This document shows positions 11,366 to 22,700 of a DNA stretch of 64,000 bases, piece by piece. Position numbers and translations under genes: made by a program. The stretch lies in contig JAJOHG010000105.1 of NCBI GenBank assembly GCA_021029095.1, positions 30,897 through 94,896 on the forward strand, read 5' to 3'. The stretch's first letter is position 1. Each line of letters starts with the position of its first letter. Source of the DNA: Phellopilus nigrolimitatus. Lineage: Eukaryota > Basidiomycota > Agaricomycetes > Hymenochaetales > Hymenochaetaceae. Below the pieces are notes generated by a model. It had not been told where the DNA came from. It ran no database searches and saw only the letters and a program-made list of their open reading frames with translations.

Positions 11366-13034
11366 ATGGCTCCCTCTACACTCTCCCCAGATATCACTGT
11401 GATCACTGTGGAAGGAGGCGCTGTGAAGATGCTTATGAACACGCTCGCTCGTCTCATGGACGGAGGTGCCGATAGCAGCCGACGATGCACTGGTATTGAA
11501 AACGAACTATGGCCAGGTCGCGTCCTTGACGACGAAACGTGAGTGCTAAGTTTCCAGACTTCTATAGCTTCTCACTTTCAGCCATTCGACAAGATACGTG
11601 AACTCAGCGGACATGTTCCATGATGGTGTCGATACGTTGAAACAGCTCAGAGACACCCAGCAATGTCTCTCTGTCCTTTCCGAGACTTTGCAGACCAAGA
11701 TATCAGCTCTGCAGACCAGTATCAAGCGTGTATCACATTGCCATGGTTTGAGGATGCTTCCAAACGAGCTTCTGGCACAAGTTATCCTCTCGGTCGTCGA
11801 ACCTAGCAGTTATTTTTATTCCGAAGCCGAGGAAATCGACCGCCTCTCTCTAGTCAGTCGCCTCTCTCTAGTCAGTCGCCGCTTTCGCGACGTTATCATT
11901 TCGATACCGAGCATCTGGAACTCTATGGATGCTACTATGAGCGCAAGGGGAACACAGCTATATCTTTCACGTAGCAAGAGAGCGCCTCTCTCGGTTTCAA
12001 TTTATTATCTCAAAGCCAAGGATCACCTTATGCAGCAGGTGCTTCTGCATAAAGATCGATGGCGTCGTCTCAGAGTCCACTTTCCTGGTTACACCGACAC
12101 CCGTGAGCCCCTTGATTTAATCTTACGATATCCTCAGGAACGATTCGAATCACTCGAGGAGCTTGACATTTCCTACAAACCGGAGCATTTTTGCAATGGC
12201 AATGAATTATCTCTTTTTTTCGCTGCATGGACCTTTCCCAGGGTGAAAATCCTGGATCTATACATACGCAGTCCTCTTCCCTCTCCGGTGCATTTCTCGA
12301 CAGTTGTTAAATGTTCTTTAAGTATAATAAACAATGGCGAAGGCTTGGACCTTCAGACACTTGTCGATTTCCTTAATGGAATGCCAGTCCTACAGATTCT
12401 TCATTTGGACGTAGCAGAACTCTGGGGACTTTCTGCTCCTTCGACAAAAGCCTACCTCCCCTCGATCACAGAATTCAGGGTCACAAATGCAAGCGATGAG
12501 CTTACGCAATGCGGAATGGATGATATGACTGAAGTCATGCGGGCTTTGAACATGCCAAATCTCGAAAACCTCCAGATGAACATACTCTACAGGGACACGT
12601 CTGCCTTTGAACGCTGTTGGGAAGACCTCTTTTTCCCCAGAGAGCATACATTCGATCTACTCAAAAGCTTCTCGTTATTTGCGATACCCTATGAAGACAT
12701 GGAAGCCTTGCGTTCACCCACAGCTGCAATCTTCAGACGTTTTCCAACGATCCAGACATTCACTTTGTGTATCAGAGACGTAGTCTTCAAGTCGATTCCG
12801 TTCGCGCACAAGGGCGATGCAAAGGCCCTTCGGTCTCTGCACTTTCACGGCTGCGAATCACTATCCCCATTGCATTTACGCTTTATCATTGCCCAGCTCA
12901 AGGAGAATGGAGTGGTCCTTGATGAGCTGAAACTCTCGTCGAGTATGTCATTCAGCAAGGATTCGTTTGAAAAGATTACCCCAACAACACGGATTGATTT
13001 CAAGGTGCCTGAATTGTCCTGGTACTCGTTGTGA
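11366..13034 (+). CDS. F-box protein with LRR-like C-terminal region
   Basis: Two exons, 11366-11538 and 11582-13034, joined by a 43-bp GT-AG intron in phase; ATG at 11366 gives about 541 aa. An N-terminal coiled stretch (LRDTQQCLSVLSETLQTKI) is followed by the F-box-like MLPNELLAQVILSVVEPSS ... LSLVSRRFRDVIISIPSIW, the usual form in basidiomycetes. The remaining 350 residues contain repeated 'LExLxLxxP'-type segments (FESLEELDISYKP, VLQILHLDVAEL, MPNLENLQMNIL) that look like degenerate leucine-rich repeats for substrate binding. Such proteins are substrate adaptors of SCF ubiquitin ligases; that role here is inferred from family. An 18-bp in-frame tandem duplication in the F-box repeats RLSLVS. 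Confidence 0.8.
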
Positions 13035-13268
13035 TGCTGGGCATTATGGTTCGTTTGTGGAGAGCAGAAGTCGGAGGGATAGAGGTGCGGCGAAGCACTC
13101 TGACTGACCAGGTAAATGCATATACCATTGCATATCATCATATAATAACTGATTATCCCTTCCTTATATTTAGGACCGGAGCCGTAGCGCGGACACTGTT
13201 TTATAGTCGCAGGGAGACGAGCAAGTAATTCATCAGCATCCAGTACATAGTATGCCCTCATTATATAC

Positions 13269-15899
13269 TCAGTTCCACTTCTGTTCCGCGTAGACGCCGA
13301 GTAACTGATTACTCAGAAGCGGACTGTACGACTGGACGTCCGCGCTCGTGTACGTTTTTTCCTTCTGCACGTCGTTGACGATCCCAAGCAGCTGGTTCTC
13401 GATGAAGTCCACGAAGACGAGATCGATCTCGGCATCGTCGCTCACGTCCGGGTCGTCTGAGCCAACAAAGTCCGGCGTTGAGTAATACGGGAGCGGAGTG
13501 TGTACGGTGTCGTCTCCGGCGCCGGGGCAGGACTGCGGACGTTCGTCAGTTTAAACTGCAGAATACAGGAAATATCAAAAGACGATGGCTCACGTCCGTC
13601 GTGACATATCCAAGCGTCGCGTTCGCGGCCTCGCGGCGCGCGAGCATGTCTTCGCGGCGGTTCATGTCCCCGAGCCACGCGTTGTAGCGCACCTCGACCT
13701 CGCCACGCGCGTAAAGGTCGTGGATCCAGCGCTTGCGGCGCTTCCCGTCCGCGCCCTCCGCGTTGAGCGCGGGCAGCACCTGCTTCGCGACACTGAAGGT
13801 GATGTTCGGGAGGTAGAGGAACGCGTCCGCGAACGGCGACGCCGTGATCTGGTCGTTCTTCGTGAACGTGCCCGACAGGATGTCGAAGCGCTGCGAGCCC
13901 GAGTTCGTGATGAAGAGCACTGGGATGCCCGCGCGCGAGTTGTTCAGCTGGAGCGCGACGGGAGTGGCCTGTCCGGAAAGAATTAAGTGAGCCCGAGAAA
14001 AATCCTTGAATGTCACGATCCGACAAACCTGTTCGATGAAGAGCGACAACAGCGAGTCGTTTCCAGGATATGGAGCGCTTCCGATCACTAATTAGGTTTG
14101 GCCAACCGAACTAAGGAGCTTGCAGCTCACCGAGTTAGAAGAAAGTCACGCGGCGCCACACCATATGTAAGGTTCAGGTCGAATCTTTCTGCGAGTTCCT
14201 GCAGACCAGTTGACATCGACGTGCCAAGACTCGTATCGAACGAGGTATTACTGTTGCGTCCGGTATGGTACTGCAAAGTCAAGCACTTTAGAACAAATGC
14301 TAAGTTACAGAGAAAAACGAGACATGCCTCATATGTGACTCGGTTCGTGTCGAGATAGCGGCGCGTGAAGGTGAGATTGTCACTCTTGTTGTTGCTGAGG
14401 GAATATTTGTCGTTAAGGTCGACGCCTTGGCTTACGGCATTAGTCTCGAACCTCAAGTTTGACACTACATTAATACTCACTCATCCAGCCTATAAAATCA
14501 GACGTCAGCAAAGTGAGTAACGAGGGGCGTGAAAATATGCGTACCAACAGTCTCCATATAGCGCCCGCTCTCCAGTGCCATAGAGCGGCCATCGAACTGG
14601 GCTGGCCGCGTTCACCTTGCGTGAGTCGGGAGTTCCTACGCGATTGCACCAGTAATGACTCACTGCAATCCCGAATGTGGGTGTGACCACCAAAAATGAG
14701 GATGGGCGTTGTCGGGTGCACGGCACGAATGGCGTTAAAGACGGTCGGCCCTTAAATAATGCAGAACTTTCAATAAGGCCGCCTTTCTCTGCCAAGAAAG
14801 AGTCAGGAAACACGCACAATTGTCTTTCGACACGGGCATGTGTCCAACGAGGAGGAACAGATCCGGCTCCTCTTCGATCGCCTCCGAGAACTGATTGTGG
14901 GACTTTAAAAGAAGAGACCGGTGATACGAAATTTACCAGAACGTACCCATTGCTCCTTGACCATGTCCTCCACCTTCTGTACAGTCGTGCCGTTATCATT
15001 GCCAGTGAAGTCGAAGATGACGCCGAGGGAAGTGATACTGCGTCCACTGGTGCGCAACAATTGTCAATATCATTATTCAGAAAAGGAGGCCGAGAATCAT
15101 ACAGCCGGCTCTTAAATTTGGCATATCGGTTTCCAACGGGCACACTGACCGTCGCATTCGCATTGTTTGGGTCAGGGACCGTGATGTTCGCATTCGACGA
15201 GAGGTAGCGGCCCTTCCAGTGCGGCGCGAAGTTCGTGTACATGTCGAGCGTGTTGTTGTATACGTAGAGCTCGTGGCTTCGCCAAAAATCAGCACGAGTA
15301 ACAGCAAATGAGGGTACATGCGTACTTTCCGATAGCCATGACATCGTAGGGAAGCTTTTGATGAACTTCATTGGACTGAGGCAAAATCAACTCTGTCGCA
15401 CTTACCAAATAAAAAAAGATATACTCACGTCATGGGCATCCACTCTCCCCGCCGGATAACCATCCGACAGCCCAGTCCCATCATGCAAATCCCCGGAGTC
15501 AACAAGAAGCAGATCGACGTTCTTTTCCTGTTGCAAAACGATAAAGTCAATCCCAAACGCAATCAACACCTTCTCTGTCTCAGAAGCAAGACGCGTGCAG
15601 ACTGACCAAAGCTATTTCTTTCATGTGCGACACAAAAGACGCGAAGTCGCCAAAGTCGCCGCTGTAGTTGGGCTCGGGCGGCGACGCCTTTTGGTGGCCG
15701 AGCAGCCAGCCGTGGCTGTCGGTCGTGTGGATCACGTTGAAGTCGCTCCATACCAGCGGGCGCGCCGGCGCCGTGATCGGCATGCTGGACGACGCTCGCT
15801 TGCATGAACGTGCCCGTGGTCGTCCCCGCAAGCACGCGCAGCAGATAAAAACGACCCGAGCGCGAGGACAAGGCGAGGAAGTGTGAAGACAGACTTCAT
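13269..15899 (-). CDS. Secreted calcineurin-like metallophosphoesterase / 5'-nucleotidase-like protein
   Basis: Many-exon gene on the minus strand, related to yeast YHR202W-type proteins. All metal-binding motifs can be read: HTTDSHGWLLGH, LLLVDSGDLHDG, then AIGNHELYVYNN (the Asn codon is split by an intron, AA|C), LFLLVGHMPV and LIFGGHTHIRDC. Downstream is a 5'-nucleotidase C-terminal-like part with GRNSNTSFDTSLGT, NNSRAGIPVLFITNSGSQRFDI and a last exon ending LLGVYAEQKWN before TGA at 13269-13271. The likely start at 15897-15899 opens a signal peptide (MKSVFTLPRLVLALGSFLSAARA). However, the signal-peptide frame and the first catalytic exon near 15800 differ by a shift that no good intron explains. 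Family and core are secure; the N-terminus is not. It probably hydrolyses phosphate esters outside the cell or in the secretory path. Confidence 0.8.
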
Positions 15900-16520
15900 A
15901 CTTGCCAACGGACTCAGCAGACCGAGAGAACGGGAAGAAGGACCGGGAGAGGACAGCGCCCGACCGTCGTTGCTTCTACGGCCTTTATCAAAAAAATCAA
16001 AAAATCCGCTGCAAAAATCCCGCACATCAGACACGGCAAAGATGTATTACACATCGATGCCGTTGTCCCTGCGTGCCCTTGCGCATGATGTGAGGTAGTA
16101 CTAGTAGATAAATCAATCAAGGTGCATGATTGGGACGAGCGTCCCCTCAGGTTCGGTACCGTGACCCTAAAAGAGGCGCGCCACGCGTAGGTTACTTGAA
16201 GTGAAAAACAGCTACCATGTGGAAGGCCGTAGATAAGACAGAAAACGACAACCGGTCTTCCTCAGTCAAAGAAAGTCGGAGCATAGTAACCCACAGGCTC
16301 AAATCTATTGCTTGTCGAGCTGGGTGAATCTCGACGAATTTCGAGTAATGGGTGGCTAGCCGGCGAGCGACGCCCGGCATATGCCGACCCGACCATTCTT
16401 GAATCACAAGCTTCAATCCGCGAGTATCAGGGTCTTGAACACTACCACCACCTACTTCATTTACCCCGGTACACCATTGCCTGTCAGAATAACTCGTATA
16501 TTTTCTTACCCTGCGCTCAA
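15900..16520. other. Divergent intergenic region
   Basis: Lies between the divergent phosphoesterase and hydrolase genes and must hold both promoters. No clear TATA and no gene seen. Confidence 0.4.
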
Positions 16521-18454
16521 ATGCACGAAGCCTCTAGCTCGTTTTACTCACCGCCGACTTCTCCGCGCACATTTGATTCTGTGCATCCGCGTGAGCTGCT
16601 TCCCCTGCGCGAGCCCCCCGCCACGCTACTACTTTACCCGCCCGTTCTTCCCTCTGAAGCTGTTAAGAGGAGCAAACAACCATGTCCCATCTCCGAGGAT
16701 TTTTCTCTCTCGACACATCTCGTGCCTGCAGCGTATCCGCGCACCACTCCGTTTCTGCCTTTGCCGGAAAGGTTCGCCTCGAGTTATACTACCAGTAAAG
16801 AAGAAAGAAAAGCACGAGCACAAGAAATCACTGAGCATATACTGTCTGTGAAGAAATGCCAGTCAAATGGCGAGATTCCTCCAGACGAACGTGAGAACAG
16901 ACTTCTCTGGAACTGCGTGAACAGGTACACGAGGAAAAACCGTACGCCGAAGAGCAAGAAGAGCGTCACGCTCCTCTTGACTCACGCTAATGGATTTCCG
17001 AGGGAGGTGATAATCTTCAACTTTATCTGGCTCATGAACTTGAAACTGAACCTCGCAAAAGATATGGGAGCCTTTCCTTCGGTACCTACTTGCTCAGAGC
17101 TCAGAGAATGACACTGTTTCTGTTGACGAGATCTGGGCATTCGAGGCAGTCCAACACGGAGACGCGTTTATCATCAACCAGGATAAACTCGGAGTAGTTT
17201 GTATGTCACTCCTTTTTGTCAAATTTATTTATTCTGAGATTTCCCATAGATGACTGGTCTGATAACACGCGTGATATCCTTAGCTTTCTGATTCGTTATC
17301 TCCCTTCAGAAAGAACGACTGCTCCTCTTCCATCGCACCTATCCCGGCTTTCTGACAAAACGTCTAATGACCGCATCGCTTATGGATTTGCCGATCGGAC
17401 TCTTGTAGTAATCGGTCACTCGTTTGGAGGTTGTACAGCGTGCGCTTTTTTACATAGCAAAATTTCTATAACCGTGTTTATCTGCTTACTTGAAACGCAG
17501 CGCTCTTGCCGCTCTTACCGCCCCACGCCTCTTCTCACGCCTCTTACTCGTCGACCCAGTCATCGTCCCGCCCTACATCGACCGCACAGAAGGTATATAC
17601 AACTTCGTCATAGGTGCTGCCCAGAGGCGAGGAGAGTGGAAGGATCGGTAAGTATCCAGCATAGGCATCTTGTTTTTGTCCGAGAGGCAATTTTCCCGAC
17701 GAGTAATCGGTTTAAACTAGAAACGAAGCTCGCCGACTATTCTCCGCGTCTCCATTCTTCTCTGCGTGGGACCCGGCTGTACTAGACATCTATGTCGAGT
17801 GCGGTCTGACAGCACTCAACAACGACGGTGCAGATTCAGATAATGGAGGGGTGGCATTGAAAATGCCTGGAATCCAGGTATGACATGTGTTATCTTACAA
17901 AATGAGGACACATCGCAAAGCAAGGGTCTGTGTTTTACATTGCATAATTACAGGAAGGCATTGTGTTCGCCGAGGCGCTACTAACACACGAGGTATTCGA
18001 GCGCTTGAAGGACCTGGACCCGCATATCGCGCTGCGCTGGGTGATTCCCGGAAAGGGAGGTTTCGTGTGCGTAAATGGTTCTCAGATTTCGATGCGCTTA
18101 CTGGCTACTAACATCCCTTTTCAACAATTAACGGTTTTTGGTACATAATGGCACAGGTCCGGAAGCGAGGATGCCGCGCGCGACCTTGTTTGGCGACGGC
18201 CTGCGAACGCGTCGAACGTACGGATTGCATCTTCAGGACACTTGGTAAGCTCCCTTTGCCTCTATTTCTTTAAGTACCTCTACGAGCTGCTTTGTTGAAT
18301 AACTATGCTGTAGATTCCACAAGAGGCACCGAGGGAACTAGGCAAGCCCTTCCTTGCATTTGGAGGATGTTTTATTGAAATCTCTCAATCAGCTCTTGAA
18401 GCCCGCCTATTTCTGGAAGGCGCAGCAGACAGGGTTGAAAGGGCGAAATTATAA
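16521..18454 (+). CDS. Alpha/beta hydrolase with C-terminal peroxisomal signal (AKL)
   Basis: Eight exons in phase: 16521-17006, 17062-17200, 17250-17439, 17501-17647, 17721-17877, 17954-18066, 18157-18244, 18314-18454; 486 aa. The N-terminal 140 residues are the basidiomycete-specific lead (STHLVPAAYPRTTPF). The fold follows: LLLTHANGFPREIWEP (oxyanion strand), VVIGHSFGGCTA (nucleophile Ser in GxSxGG), LLLVDPVIVPPY, and a final SSGHLIPQEAP carrying the catalytic His. It resembles the fungal Lpx1-type lipase/esterase group. The protein ends in Ala-Lys-Leu, which fits the PTS1 consensus, so a matrix peroxisomal location is predicted. Substrate is unknown; an acyl ester or lipid is likely. Confidence 0.83.
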
Positions 18455-19797
18455 GACTTGAACAATTACATCGATTGCTCTGAAAAGATGGCAGAACCGT
18501 GGTTGGGCGAGGTGAGTTGGCCGGCTAGGAAATTCTGCGCGTAGCATACTGGTCGGCATATTTTCAACACGGAAAAGGTCTGGGTGAATGAGCTGATAAA
18601 AATTTTGTAGTTTGTTTACTACGGAGTCGAAGAGAAATTGACGAAATTAGCGTACTGTCAAGCGCTTACGAGTAAATGCGCCTGTTCTACAGCGCGTATT
18701 TACCTGGGTGGCAGCCTCCGACAAGACTAAAAAAAAAAGGAAGGAAGGAAGATGTACTGATTTTAAGGAGTACGATATAGGGCATCAAGACATTACAAAG
18801 GAAGAACAGCGATGAAAACGCCTATATTTTGCCTTCAACGCGGTCAGCCTTTCCCATAGGCTAGGTAAATAGGAAAAGACATGAGAGAAAACAGAAATGC
18901 TCACAGCAGCCTTCTCAAACCGACGTCCTCCAGGTCCACTGGGTAAGAGCGATTGCGACTGGGTATTGCACACTTCTGTGCACAAAGGTCTTCCATATAT
19001 ACCCCCACTGTAAGAGAGCAAGGAAGCTTTGCCTCTGTAATTTAAAAGATAGGATAATGAAAGAAAAGCGATTGAGAAGGTTCCAGCGAGTTGCACGCTT
19101 TAAATGCTCGCTTGTCCAGCACAGCGCACAGTGCACAGCTCGCAGCATCTTACTTGTCGAGATCTGCATGCCTTTATCCCATCTCACCTGGAGTGGTACA
19201 GTTGGAATTGCCATAATGCACAGGGTCGGTTCCCGCTTTCAGACATATGCATTAAGGGAATTATGCATTATTAAGGCATGAAGAACTGAATAAATTAGGG
19301 CGCGGCGCTGAGCCCATTGGTCCCGCTTGGGCGCGTACATGCACGTATATTATTTATTTCCTGCTAAACAGAAGTAATCTGACCCTAAAGTAATGCTACC
19401 AGGAGAGTTACGGTTTGTACACAAGTCAAAGACCAAGCGAAAAGGTCATACCGTAGACTACATGAGCATTCAGACACTGGAACTGGGAAAAACAATCAGT
19501 GATGCATATAATGTAAGGAAAAAAATCGAAATGTGCCAAAAGTCTATGAATTTTCAACCTAATTACCCGCATCCCAGCTCTGGAGTCTGCCTAACCCTAT
19601 GCATTATGAGATTTATGCATTGCGTTTATGACAACTTGAATGCAAGCAAGGAACAAATCTAATTATGGACTTCAGGGCCGGTAATTTATGTAATAAGCAA
19701 CATTTTCAGGACCGGTGATATCTTTACGTAACAAACCACACCTTACCAAGTGAATACAGTGTACAGACATCCTGAACACTTGAACACATTGCCCACC
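18455..19797. other. Intergenic; right part is conserved DNA upstream of Crinkler-like copy 1
   Basis: No gene supported. The segment about 19115-19205 is, in reverse complement, clearly similar to 29005-29085 and more weakly to 31670-31745, which lie upstream of Crinkler-like copies 2 and 3. A 'cagggccggtaa' block near 19672 recurs as 'ttaccggccctgaa' near 28978. So this is a shared 5' region copied with the genes. Confidence 0.55.
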
Positions 19798-21733
19798 ATG
19801 TCTGTCGTTCTCCTCTGCGCGGTCAAATTCGAAGGATCTCCCACAGTTTCTTGCCATTTAGTTCCAGTATCTGTATCTCTGACCTCGGCGCTGTACACTG
19901 TCAAAAACCAGGTTCGGCGCGAAATCCAAGAAACGATACAGAAGCCGGTCTTCTTCACCGGCATGTATCTCGCAAATATTGTGGTACCGGAAGACTCACG
20001 TGCAGCTGCTGCTCTCGTGGATGACTTCACATCCGAGCCACACAATTTGTTGGATCTTCTTACCGAAATCAGCGACCACTGGTCAGCCGCCGACTTCGTC
20101 ACTCGCAAAATCCACCTGGTTGTAGAGGCAAGAGAAATCCGGGACAGTGCGTACACCATCCTTTCTTCAAATCCCATCACTTTACGACGTCTTCCCTCCT
20201 CTCGACGCACATGCACACGTCCGCTCTCAAGCCTTGGCTCGAGCACCAGACCTCGACTCCGTCAGGTCTCTCACAGACTACTTCCAGGAGACCCTAGACA
20301 TGCGGACCCGCGCAGCCGCATGCTACACCTCGATGGACACGCAATCATCGCTCGCGCACCCTCGCGCGTTCCGGAAGCTCAACCAGGGCTCCGAGAAGAA
20401 CCTCTTCCACAACCTGCGCCCCGCCGACGCGCGCGGCGCGCCCGTGTCGCTCTTCCACCCCGTCTTCGGCGCGTTTCTCCGAGACCTCAATGATCCGGAG
20501 CTAGCTATGCCATCCATCGATTTCGCTACGCTTTTCGAGTTCATGGGCGCCTCGGCGGCGTTCTACAGAACGGAGGAAGCGCGCTGGGAGGCGGTGCGTC
20601 CCCTCCTCAAGCAGCTTACCGGCCTTCGTTTCACGCGAATTACTCTGGGAAATAATACGAGCCCCACTCGCATGGCCCGTACTTCCAGCCACGTTGCAAG
20701 CATCATTGTAGAGATGCGCAACGAGCTCGGCGCGGACGGCGACGTGACGCTGCACGCCGCAGCCTGCTATGGTAAATGTATCGTGGACGAGACGGTAAGC
20801 TGCCATCAACAAACTTTGTGCTTTCCTGTTTTTTTTTTTCTTTTTTTCTCTAGGCTGACTCGTTGGCAGTTTGAGGACGTCGTGAAAACGTCGTGCTGTC
20901 CCGTCATTCTACTCGTTCTCGCCGGCGCGCACCTCTGCGTGCTCGGTGCCGTGTTCACAGACAAGGTCGTCGTCGAGCCGCTCACCGATTTCATTCTCTG
21001 TGTGAACCGCCCGGAGGACGCAGGCGCGCGCACGGGGCTGCTCGCGCGGCTGATGCAGGCGCTGCGCAGCGCGCACGCGCACCTCGACGCGTACTACGCG
21101 GCCGTGCAAGCCGCGCCTCCGCCCGCAAGGACGCCCATCTTCCCCTACCGCGACAGCTGGACGGCCGACGACGGCGCGCTTTCCACGTTTTCCTACGATA
21201 GACCCGTTGCACCGCACAAGCTGCTCTGGTTCGCCACGCTGCATGGGGGAAAAGACGAACACATTGTCGTCAAATTCGCGAAACGCTACGATGCCGACGC
21301 GCATGCGCTCCTGGCCTCCGCAGGGTTCGCGCCGCGCCTGTACCACGCCGACCCGCCCTCCGCCTCAAATGAGTGGCGGATGGTCGTCATGGAGCGCATA
21401 ACCACCGACGAGCTCGAGCACACGACACCGGAGGATAGACTGGCTTTACAGCAGGACGTTTGCGCGGCCGTTGAGCTGCTGCACGGCGCCGGCCGCGTGT
21501 TCGGAGACCTGCGCCAGGGGAACGTCCTCATTCAAAAGCTTGGGGAAGACCGCCCTCGTCCGCGCGCGGTGCTGGTCGACTTCGATTGGGCCGGCAGGGA
21601 GGGAGAGGCGCGCTACCCGTACGACCGGAATGACGTGAACATAGAGTGGCCAGATGGATCGCGCCCCGGGGGCGTCATCGAGCACGTTCACGATATGGTG
21701 TGGCTCGAGAGGCTTGTACGGTGCTTTAGTTGA
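19798..21733 (+). CDS. Crinkler-like protein copy 1: ubiquitin-like header, nuclease-like middle, kinase-like end
   Basis: Three exons in phase: 19798-20146, 20232-20794, 20870-21733; 591 aa. Residues 1-116 resemble the Crinkler (CRN/CR-type) ubiquitin-fold header: VLLCAVKFEG, then a 'GMYLANIVVPED' segment, then DKIHLxVEA-like KIHLVVEAREI. No signal peptide. The middle has SHVASIIVEMRNELGADGD followed by SCCPVILLVLAGAHLCVLGAV and VVEPLTDFILC, a pattern typical of the restriction-endonuclease-like domain fused to kinases in mushroom genomes. The C-terminus is kinase/aminoglycoside-phosphotransferase-like: Lys in HIVVKFAKRYD (about residue 438), catalytic loop VFGDLRQGNVLI (about 515-525) and metal motif VDFDWAG (about 541). 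All key kinase residues are present. Role unknown; in related families such proteins are intracellular effectors or conflict proteins. Copy 3 is a near-identical inverted relative. Confidence 0.8.
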
Positions 21734-22250
21734 TCGCGAACATGACCGACAAGCCGTCCGCGATATATATCCCTGTCCCTGGCATTCCGCGCATTTCCTA
21801 CATATACCTACTCCCTTTCGCATTGACGCTGTCTACCAGTAGAGCGCCTTGCATATAATCCGCCAGACAGCTGCCAGGCCTGCAATGTCAGCAGGAACGA
21901 TGTGCAGTCATACCTTATTATCTACCAAATCTATACAGCCTATACAGTCACAAAATTTTGATTTATCGAGGGAGGAGTTTATGTGTCCATCAATGTCGTG
22001 AACGCCCCGCCGCGGCGCGCTCTTCAAGCGTGGCGCGATAAACCTGCCGCACCCGTGTCATGCATGCAATGGGCTGCAATGCATGTCGGCGTCGTCGCAG
22101 ACGCAATGTGTACACATACTATCTTTTCTCTTGTCTACACACCCACATCCACATCAATATCCACATCCATCTCCTCAGCCGAGTGACCTGGACAAACAAG
22201 AGCGTCGAGTCAGGCCAATAGAAAATCGGGTACGGACACGCATCTTCTGA
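19798..22250 (+). repeat. Left arm of a large inverted duplication
   Basis: This segment (copy 1 plus about 500 bp of 3' flank) is repeated in reverse at about 29090-31573. Coding parts match in long blocks, and the 3' flanks match too: 21855-21945 (CAGGAACGATGTGCAGTCAT) against the reverse complement of 29445-29525, and the 22010-22060 CGCGCTCTTCAAGCGTGGCG block against 29255-29310. Similarity ends near 22250. Confidence 0.7.
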
Positions 22251-22700
22251 TGGCGGCTCGGTGGCAACTGCGCGGGCCTTGAATCGGAGTGGACTCACTG
22301 AGGATCGACGCCCCAAACCACTTTCTGTCGTCGGATAACGCTCCTTTCTTCCGTCATCTGGCATTTCACAAGTGAATATCTTTTTGTTCCTCGACACAAA
22401 GGCACGATAGAGTTTCATCCTCTGATAGTGCGACTTTTAAATGACGAAGCATGTGAGTGGCGTGGGTGACTGTCTTTGCAAGCTATGGCTTATTTCGCAC
22501 CCCCTTTGTACATGTACCTTTGCCTTTGTCTCGCTTATGATCAAGACACCTTACTTATAAGCCAAGAGTCGAAAGCCCCCACCTCAATGAAGCAGAAAAG
22601 CACCAGCAACTCATCCCCGCTGCCTCCTCGCGGACGTCTCGAAACATTGGCATTCACACCTACCAAAGAGCCCAGCAGTTCCGTATAATCTGTGTAGCGT
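21734..22700. other. 3' flank of copy 1, with an orphan copy of the Crinkler upstream repeat
   Basis: Positions 22130-22245 (CACATCCACATC-type runs, CTCAGCCGAGTGACCTGGAC, then GAGCGTCGAGTC) are the reverse complement of the DNA that lies upstream of copies 2 and 3 (29095-29200 and 31850-31965), but here no Crinkler gene follows. Beyond 22260 it is unique DNA leading to the F-box gene promoter. Confidence 0.6.

Noticed and set aside
13442..14026. Minus-strand frame of 194 codons with Arg/Ala/His-rich product
   Set aside because: Out-of-frame reading of the phosphoesterase exons; the alternative frame has conserved sequence and correct splice sites.
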